Shown here piece by piece: positions 14,965 to 19,012 of a DNA stretch of 19,012 nt. This stretch comes from Flavobacteriales bacterium UBA3477 (GTDB taxonomy: Bacteria; Bacteroidota; Bacteroidia; Flavobacteriales; Schleiferiaceae), in contig DFQY01000044.1 in assembly GCA_002378005.1 (NCBI GenBank), positions 1 through 19,012 on the forward strand. The letters are read 5' to 3'. Position 1 is the stretch's first letter, and each line of letters begins with the position of its first letter. A model generated the notes under the pieces. The model saw only the letters and a program-made list of their open reading frames with translations. It did not search any database and had not been told where the DNA came from. Position numbers and translations under genes: made by a program.

Positions 14965-16071
14965 CATAGCGACGCGGTGGTCTTCGCGGGAATTTTGCGG
15001 GCCCAGGGCGGCGAATTTTTCCGGGTACGAAGAGCAGGCGAGGCTATGGTCGGTGGCTTGGACCGTGATGCCTAATTCCGCTGCGAGGTCCACCAAGGCC
15101 TGTAATCGGTCACATTCCTTGTGGGGCAAGGTGGAAAGTCCGTAGATCTCGAAAGACTGGCGCAGAGCAAAGCAGGTGGTGATCAACGCTTGGGCAAGGT
15201 CCGGGCATTGCTCGAGGTTGTAGACGAGTTTGCCGTAGGCCAGCGTGCTCTTTTTGGTGAGTTGGAGGCCATCAGAGGTGAACGCATGGCCGACACCGAG
15301 CGATTCAAAGTAGTCGAGGACCTTGCGGTCGCCTTGGAGGCTGTGGGGTTGGAGGCCGGGGAAGAATAATGAGGCGGTGCTGGATAAGGCGACGGCCTCG
15401 CACCAGAAAGCTAGAGCGGACCAGTCGCGTTCGAGCGCAATGGTACGCAGGGTCGTGGCGGTGTAGGGTGCCATGGTCGAGCTGTTTTCGTCAAGGGCGA
15501 TATGGAAGCCCAATTCCTTCATAAACGCCACGGTCATTTCCACATAACTGCGCGACGGTAAGGATTCCCAGGTCAGCGATAGACCATTGGGGAGTGAGGG
15601 GCCGATGAGCATGAGGGCGGTGAGAAATTGGGAACTTTTCAGGGTTCCGAGGGTGAGGGAGGAACCAGTGAGTGAGGCCCCGCGAATGCGTAGCGGGGGG
15701 TGCTCGCCTTTTCCTTCGTAGGTAATATCTGCCCCAAGGGCATTGAGGGCGTCGACCAGTTCCGCGATGGGTCGGCTGTTCAGGGCATCGGTGCCGCTAA
15801 GGACCTTGAGCGCACCGGGTTGGGTAGCCCAATAGGCCGTCGCGAATCGCAAGGTGGTGCCGCCGGCGCCAACGTGGACGTCGCGCTCATCAAAGGATAA
15901 AGTTTGGGCGAGGAAGCGCGAATCTTCGGCCTCGGGAATGGTATTTAGGGTGAGGTGCGGGTATAGGGCGGCGAGGATTTGGGCCCTGTTCGCCAAGCTT
16001 TTGTTTAGCGGCAAATCAACGGTGCCTTCTAGGATGCCGGAATGCTTGGGGAGATGGAGCAACGCGTCCAT
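14860..16071 (-). CDS. aroA: 3-phosphoshikimate 1-carboxyvinyltransferase (EPSP synthase, AroA)
   Basis: A 403-residue shikimate-pathway enzyme that joins PEP to shikimate 3-phosphate. Family motifs are visible though divergent: PLNKSLANRAQIL (Lys24, Ser25, Arg29; usually GSKSxSNR), VGAGGTTLRFATAY (about 67-80), LKSSQFLTALML, PSRSYVEMT, HKECDRLQAL (usually KESDR) and DHRVAMSLAPLSM, ending PEVVAKSYPDFWKHWG. Length is slightly below the common ~430. The open frame extends to 16128, but the ATG at 16071 shares one base with the aroB stop (TAATG on the minus strand) and begins at a sensible N-terminus. The 3' end overlaps the convergent tryptophan-rich gene by 105 bases. Confidence 0.94.
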   Translation of the reverse strand: MDALLHLPKHSGILEGTVDLPLNKSLANRAQILAALYPHLTLNTIPEAEDSRFLAQTLSFDERDVHVGAGGTTLRFATAYWATQPGALKVLSGTDALNSRPIAELVDALNALGADITYEGKGEHPPLRIRGASLTGSSLTLGTLKSSQFLTALMLIGPSLPNGLSLTWESLPSRSYVEMTVAFMKELGFHIALDENSSTMAPYTATTLRTIALERDWSALAFWCEAVALSSTASLFFPGLQPHSLQGDRKVLDYFESLGVGHAFTSDGLQLTKKSTLAYGKLVYNLEQCPDLAQALITTCFALRQSFEIYGLSTLPHKECDRLQALVDLAAELGITVQATDHSLACSSYPEKFAALGPQNSREDHRVAMSLAPLSMLMPMSIEHPEVVAKSYPDFWKHWGQFS

Positions 16072-17087
16072 TAGAGGTAATTCAGGTGTTGAACGGCAGC
16101 ACGGATTTGGTCCCCGGAAATAGGACAATCGAAGGTAGGGTTGCCGATATTTTCCAGCAGTACAAAGCGCACTTGCCCCTCGGCATTTTTCTTATCGGCT
16201 TGCATGAGTGCCCACAGGGCATCGAGGGCATCTTCGTCCACATTGGTCCACGGATAGCTTTGACCTAAAGCGTTGAGGGCATCGTCTTGCGCGCTCAGGT
16301 GAAGCGCCATATGAAGTCCTTGAATGACCGCCGCACCATGGCTGATGGGGCTGTGTTGGGAGCACCAAGATTCCCAGGCGTGGCCAAAGGTGTGGCCAAG
16401 ATTGAGGACCTTGCGCCGACCGTTCTCTTTAAAATCAGATTGTACGATGGCCAACTTAGTATCCACGCTTTGTTTGAGGTGCGCGTCGTTCAGGGTTTGG
16501 GGCGTCCATTGTAGCACTTGGGGCCAATTCTGCCCTGATAATAAACTGTGCTTGATCATCTCCCCGTGCCCGCTGCGCCACTCCTCTTCCGGCAAGGTGC
16601 TCAGGAACGAATGGTCAATCAACACGAGTTCGGCATCGGTGAAGGTCCCTACTTGGTTTTTAATTCCGTCGTGGTTGATTCCCGTCTTTCCTCCCACGCT
16701 AGCATCGACCATGGCGAGCAGTGAGGTGGGTACGTTGATGAAGGGGATGCCGCGCTTAAAGGTGCTCGCCACAAAACCGCCAAGGTCGAGGACGACCCCG
16801 CCCCCTACATTGATCATCAGACTGTTGCGGTCGGCGCCATATTCCAACAGCACGGACCACAGTCCCGCAGCTACTTCTATGGATTTGCTTCCCTCACCAG
16901 GTTCGACTTCAAGGATTTCAAAATTGCCGTCGAGATGAGGTAATTGGCCCACAAAACCGGGCAAACAAGCACTGGTATTTGAGTCCACCAACAGGAACGT
17001 TTTCGACGGGCGCTGGGCCTTGAGATAGGCATCTAATACTGCATATCCCAAAGCTGAATAAACCGGTACTGTTCCTTGCTGTTTCAC
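16071..17087 (-). CDS. aroB: 3-dehydroquinate synthase (AroB)
   Basis: A 338-residue NAD-dependent enzyme forming 3-dehydroquinate from DAHP. Motifs: NVGGGVVLDLGGFVAST (93-109), RGIPFINVPTSLLAMVDAS (112-130) with VGGKTGIN (131-138; Lys134), SGHGEMIKH with zinc ligand Glu176, and LNLGHTFGHAWE with the metal-binding histidines. The open frame reaches upstream to 17198, but those 37 residues lie antisense to proline dehydrogenase and do not look like AroB. The GTG at 17087 starts MKQQGTVPVYSALG, which matches where the family begins, and an exact TACTTTTG box ends 4 bases before it, so I chose this rare GTG start. The stop overlaps the aroA ATG by one base, so the pair is a coupled shikimate operon. 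Confidence 0.94.
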   Translation of the reverse strand: MKQQGTVPVYSALGYAVLDAYLKAQRPSKTFLLVDSNTSACLPGFVGQLPHLDGNFEILEVEPGEGSKSIEVAAGLWSVLLEYGADRNSLMINVGGGVVLDLGGFVASTFKRGIPFINVPTSLLAMVDASVGGKTGINHDGIKNQVGTFTDAELVLIDHSFLSTLPEEEWRSGHGEMIKHSLLSGQNWPQVLQWTPQTLNDAHLKQSVDTKLAIVQSDFKENGRRKVLNLGHTFGHAWESWCSQHSPISHGAAVIQGLHMALHLSAQDDALNALGQSYPWTNVDEDALDALWALMQADKKNAEGQVRFVLLENIGNPTFDCPISGDQIRAAVQHLNYL

Positions 17088-17091
17088 ATAC

Positions 17092-17099
17092 CAAAAGTA
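17092..17099 (-). promoter_or_regulatory. -7 promoter element of aroB-aroA
   Basis: On the minus strand TACTTTTG (17099-17092) matches TAnnTTTG exactly. It ends 4 bases before the proposed GTG start of aroB, which supports both the start choice and a leaderless transcript. No TTG is found at normal -33 spacing. Confidence 0.55.
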
Positions 17100-17111
17100 C
17101 GATTTGAAACC

Positions 17112-17119
17112 TATATTTG
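17112..17119 (+). promoter_or_regulatory. -7 promoter element of the proline dehydrogenase gene
   Basis: TATATTTG matches TAnnTTTG exactly and lies 19 bases before the ATG at 17139. It is only 12 bases from the opposing aroB box, so the two divergent promoters must share or compete for polymerase binding space. Confidence 0.55.
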
Positions 17120-17138
17120 GAGTCCAATTCACAGGCAG

Positions 17139-18305
17139 ATGATTGACTTCACCAATACAGAGGTGGCATTCGGTATGAAAACCAATGCTGACCTGCAACA
17201 GAGTCGACTGTTGTTCGCTACCCTGAGTTCTCCCGGGGTGGTCGGTGCGCTTAAAAATGTGACCCTCGCTTCCCTAGCCTTGCACTTGCCTATTAAAGGC
17301 ATCCTGAAGGCCACGGTATTCCGCCAATTTTGTGGCGGCGAGACCATCGAAGAGTGTCAACATCAGATCGACCGCTTGGCCGAGGGTCAGGTCGGTGCCA
17401 TCTTGGATTACAGTGTAGAGGGCAAGGCCCAAGAATCGGACTTTGACCGCACCCTACGCACCACCAATGGCACCATCGAGTTTGCTGCGGCCAATGCCGA
17501 CGTGCCCTTCAGCGTATTTAAGCCGACGGGATTGGGCAGCATTGCCATCTATGAAAAAGTGAGTCTCGGCCAGCCGCTCAGCGAAAAAGAAGCGGCAGCT
17601 TGGGAGCGCACGAGGGCCCGTTACGACGAGATCTTTGCAAAAGCGAATGAGCTTGGTGTACCTGTGATGGTCGATGCAGAAGAAAGTTGGATTCAGCCGG
17701 CTGTTGATGAGTTAATCATTCACTACATGAGACAATATAACGGCGAGCGCGCCTTAGTCTACAATACGGCACAGCTCTATCGCCACGACCGCTTGCAGCA
17801 GTTGAAGAAGGCCTTGGCATTGGCCCAAAAAGAAGGGTTCGTCTATGGCGTAAAGATTGTGCGCGGTGCCTACATGGAAAAGGAGCGCGAGCGCGCGGCG
17901 AAGAAGGGGTATGCCGATCCTATTCAGCCGAACAAAGCTGCGACCGATAGAGATTACAACGCCGCTGTGGATTTGATCTTGAACAACCTCGACCACATGG
18001 CCGTGGTTTTTGGCACCCACAACGAGCAAAGCGTGAAGTTAGCCGCTGAAAAAATGGCCTCCCTGAACTTGCTTCCTGGAGATCCTCGAGTTTTTGTGGC
18101 ACAACTCTTCGGAATGAGCGACCACATTAGCTTTAACGCAGCCGCACACGGGATGAATGTCGCAAAATACCTTCCCTTCGGACCGGTCAAAGATGTGCTC
18201 CCTTACCTGTTCCGCCGTGCCGAGGAAAACACCTCAGTAGAAGGACAAACTGGACGTGAATTAGCCTTGATTCAAGAAGAGGTTAAGCGCAGAAAAAGGG
18301 CTTAA
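17139..18305 (+). CDS. Proline dehydrogenase (monofunctional, FAD-dependent)
   Basis: A 388-residue flavoenzyme oxidising proline to pyrroline-5-carboxylate, the first step of proline catabolism. It has the PRODH barrel motifs VMVDAEESW, VKIVRGAYMEKER (substrate-binding strand), VFGTHNEQS and the C-terminal GMNVAKYLPFGP plus PYLFRRAEENTS, where the two consecutive arginines bind the proline carboxylate. There is no aldehyde dehydrogenase domain, so the second step is a separate enzyme not in this window. The frame is open upstream to 17076, but the ATG at 17139 gives the usual MIDFTNTEVAF start and is 19 bases after a -7 box. The stop codon overlaps the stop of the convergent downstream gene through a shared TTAA (18302-18305). 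Confidence 0.95.
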   Translation: MIDFTNTEVAFGMKTNADLQQSRLLFATLSSPGVVGALKNVTLASLALHLPIKGILKATVFRQFCGGETIEECQHQIDRLAEGQVGAILDYSVEGKAQESDFDRTLRTTNGTIEFAAANADVPFSVFKPTGLGSIAIYEKVSLGQPLSEKEAAAWERTRARYDEIFAKANELGVPVMVDAEESWIQPAVDELIIHYMRQYNGERALVYNTAQLYRHDRLQQLKKALALAQKEGFVYGVKIVRGAYMEKERERAAKKGYADPIQPNKAATDRDYNAAVDLILNNLDHMAVVFGTHNEQSVKLAAEKMASLNLLPGDPRVFVAQLFGMSDHISFNAAAHGMNVAKYLPFGPVKDVLPYLFRRAEENTSVEGQTGRELALIQEEVKRRKRA

Positions 18306-18673
18306 TCTGGCAGTTGTTCGACAGAAAGGACTCGGACCGTATCTCCACAATTTTCCAAGCGAATCAAATACGGATAGCTCTCGTGGCTGTAGAGAAGTGC
18401 GTATTCCCCGCATGGTTCTTTGCGCTGTTCACTTTTGCCTAGATCGATTTCACCATCAACTATAGCACGATAGTAGAGGCTGTCTTTACTAAGGTCTAGC
18501 AACGGCTGAACCAAAGAAGCGCTATCCAAACTTGTAGTTCGCAGTTTCTTTTTCACACGAGCCTCAGGGAAATATGCAAAGTCATAATCACGATCCCCAA
18601 AAAACACAGTAACTAAAGCAACGCCTAAACCAATGCCGATGATGTAGAATAAAAGTCGTCGTAAAAATGCCAT
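18302..18673 (-). CDS. Conserved small protein with one N-terminal membrane anchor
   Basis: A 123-residue protein with one N-terminal membrane helix (about 7-25, LLFYIIGIGLGVALVTVFF), then GDRDYDFAYFPEARVKKKLRT and a soluble domain with two cysteines (CGEYALLYSHESYP, LENCGDTVRVLSVEQLP). I recall similar proteins downstream of alanine dehydrogenase in flavobacteria, with the motif F-x-Y-x-P-x-A/N-R-V; DUF4258-type annotation is possible but not certain. The ATG at 18673 lies 38 bases after an exact TACCTTTG promoter box. The orientation is the same as alanine dehydrogenase, whose stop is 56 bases upstream. The stop is fused with that of the proline dehydrogenase gene. Confidence 0.75.
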   Translation of the reverse strand: MAFLRRLLFYIIGIGLGVALVTVFFGDRDYDFAYFPEARVKKKLRTTSLDSASLVQPLLDLSKDSLYYRAIVDGEIDLGKSEQRKEPCGEYALLYSHESYPYLIRLENCGDTVRVLSVEQLPD

Positions 18674-18710
18674 CTCAAAGAGTTTTGCCGTGGGGGGCGG
18701 TTAGGGGAGG

Positions 18711-18718
18711 CAAAGGTA
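18711..18718 (-). promoter_or_regulatory. -7 promoter element of the small membrane-anchored protein gene
   Basis: On the minus strand TACCTTTG (18718-18711) matches TAnnTTTG exactly, 37 bases before the ATG at 18673. A TTTG about 22 bases upstream lies within the end of the alanine dehydrogenase gene. The short leader between box and ATG is C-rich. Confidence 0.5.
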
Positions 18719-18729
18719 AACCCTTCCCT

Positions 18730-19012
18730 TTACAATGCCCCAAACAATAAGCTATCATTTGAGAACGGGAGATCGAAATGCTCGCCCAAATGTCTTTTAG
18801 TGAGCAGCCCCTTGTACATGTACAGTCCCGCTCGAACATTTAAGTCGTAGTGCAAACAATCTTCCACACCACCACTATCAGCCACCTGCTGCAACAACGG
18901 CCCTACAATATTACTCATGGCAATAGTCGCTGTATGCCCCACGGCACTGGCCATATTTGGCACCATGTAGTGAATGATTCCAAATTTCTCGAAGGTCGGC
19001 GCATCGTGCGTT
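18730..19012 (-). CDS. ald: Alanine dehydrogenase, C-terminal part (5' end beyond the window)
   Basis: The frame enters from the right edge of the window and ends with TAA at 18732-18730, giving the last ~93 residues. THDAPTFEKFGIIHYMVPNM followed by ASAVGHTATIAMSN matches the C-terminal substrate/NAD region of alanine dehydrogenase, where the family has a strongly conserved xGVxHYxVxNMPxAVxxTxT pattern; VADSGGVEDCLHYDLNVRAG also fits. The enzyme reversibly deaminates alanine to pyruvate with NAD. The ATG at 18966 inside this region is an internal Met (YMVPNM), not the start. The end of the gene seems to contain the promoter of the next gene. The pairing with PntA-type proteins is less likely because of the length and ending. 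Confidence 0.85.
   Translation of the reverse strand, partial: THDAPTFEKFGIIHYMVPNMASAVGHTATIAMSNIVGPLLQQVADSGGVEDCLHYDLNVRAGLYMYKGLLTKRHLGEHFDLPFSNDSLLFGAL

Noticed and set aside
16324..16938. A 204-codon open frame on the plus strand inside aroB
   Set aside because: It lies fully antisense to the conserved AroB motifs, has low-complexity composition and no domain; a shadow frame.
17088..17198. N-terminal extension of AroB to an ATG at 17198
   Set aside because: The 37 extra residues are antisense to the proline dehydrogenase start, cross both promoter boxes and do not resemble AroB; the GTG at 17087 fits the family start.
1..19012. Search for CRISPR arrays, insertion sequences, phage genes, tRNA or rRNA
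   Set aside because: No spaced direct repeats, transposase or integrase motifs, tRNA cloverleaf or rRNA-like stretches were seen; gene density leaves almost no room.

Overview
The window looks like ordinary chromosome from a marine-type member of the Bacteroidota, probably Flavobacteriales near the Cryomorphaceae/Schleiferiaceae. The grounds are a type IX secretion (T9SS) sorting tail on a secreted protein, a DUF4286 protein, an MlaE/MlaF pair without an adjacent MCE gene, LytS/LytTR regulation with a large periplasmic sensor, and several upstream boxes matching the Bacteroidota -7 promoter element TAnnTTTG. The rank below phylum is inference. Gene density is very high: no gap exceeds 100 bases, and many genes overlap by 1 to 4 bases. 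I see no rRNA, tRNA, CRISPR array, insertion sequence or phage gene.

Layout. (1) Positions 1-3762, plus strand: four tightly coupled genes, namely a 5'-truncated TPR protein, a DUF4286 protein, an M16 zinc peptidase and an O-methyltransferase. (2) 3819-5090: a secreted T9SS cargo protein, followed by a strong intrinsic terminator. (3) 5158-6668, minus: mlaF and mlaE. (4) 6711-9117, plus: a 41-residue lipoprotein, a SprT-like metalloprotein, then purK-purE with their own promoter. (5) 9142-12383, minus: a LytS-type sensor kinase, a LytTR response regulator, and a small membrane protein that appears to be cut by an in-frame TAG inside a membrane helix. (6) 12425-14964, plus: a FKBP-like lipoprotein, then two tryptophan-rich proteins, the second an outer-membrane-type protein with a degenerate helix-hairpin-helix segment. 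(7) 14860-17087, minus: aroB-aroA of the shikimate pathway, with the aroA 3' end antisense to the preceding gene for 105 bases. (8) 17139-18305, plus: proline dehydrogenase, divergent from aroB. (9) 18302-19012, minus: a small membrane-anchored protein and the 3' end of alanine dehydrogenase.

Most of the content is housekeeping: purine and aromatic synthesis, proline and alanine catabolism, and envelope lipid transport. The less ordinary items are the TAG-split membrane protein downstream of the LytS/LytTR pair; a repeated promoter geometry in which the -7 box ends exactly 4 bases before the start codon, suggesting leaderless mRNAs; the tryptophan-rich pair with its long antisense overlap into aroA; and a FKBP-like lipoprotein that seems to lack a catalytic aspartate. 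I found no convincing wholly new multi-gene system. The kinase/regulator/membrane-protein trio and the tryptophan-rich pair are the best candidates for undescribed biology.
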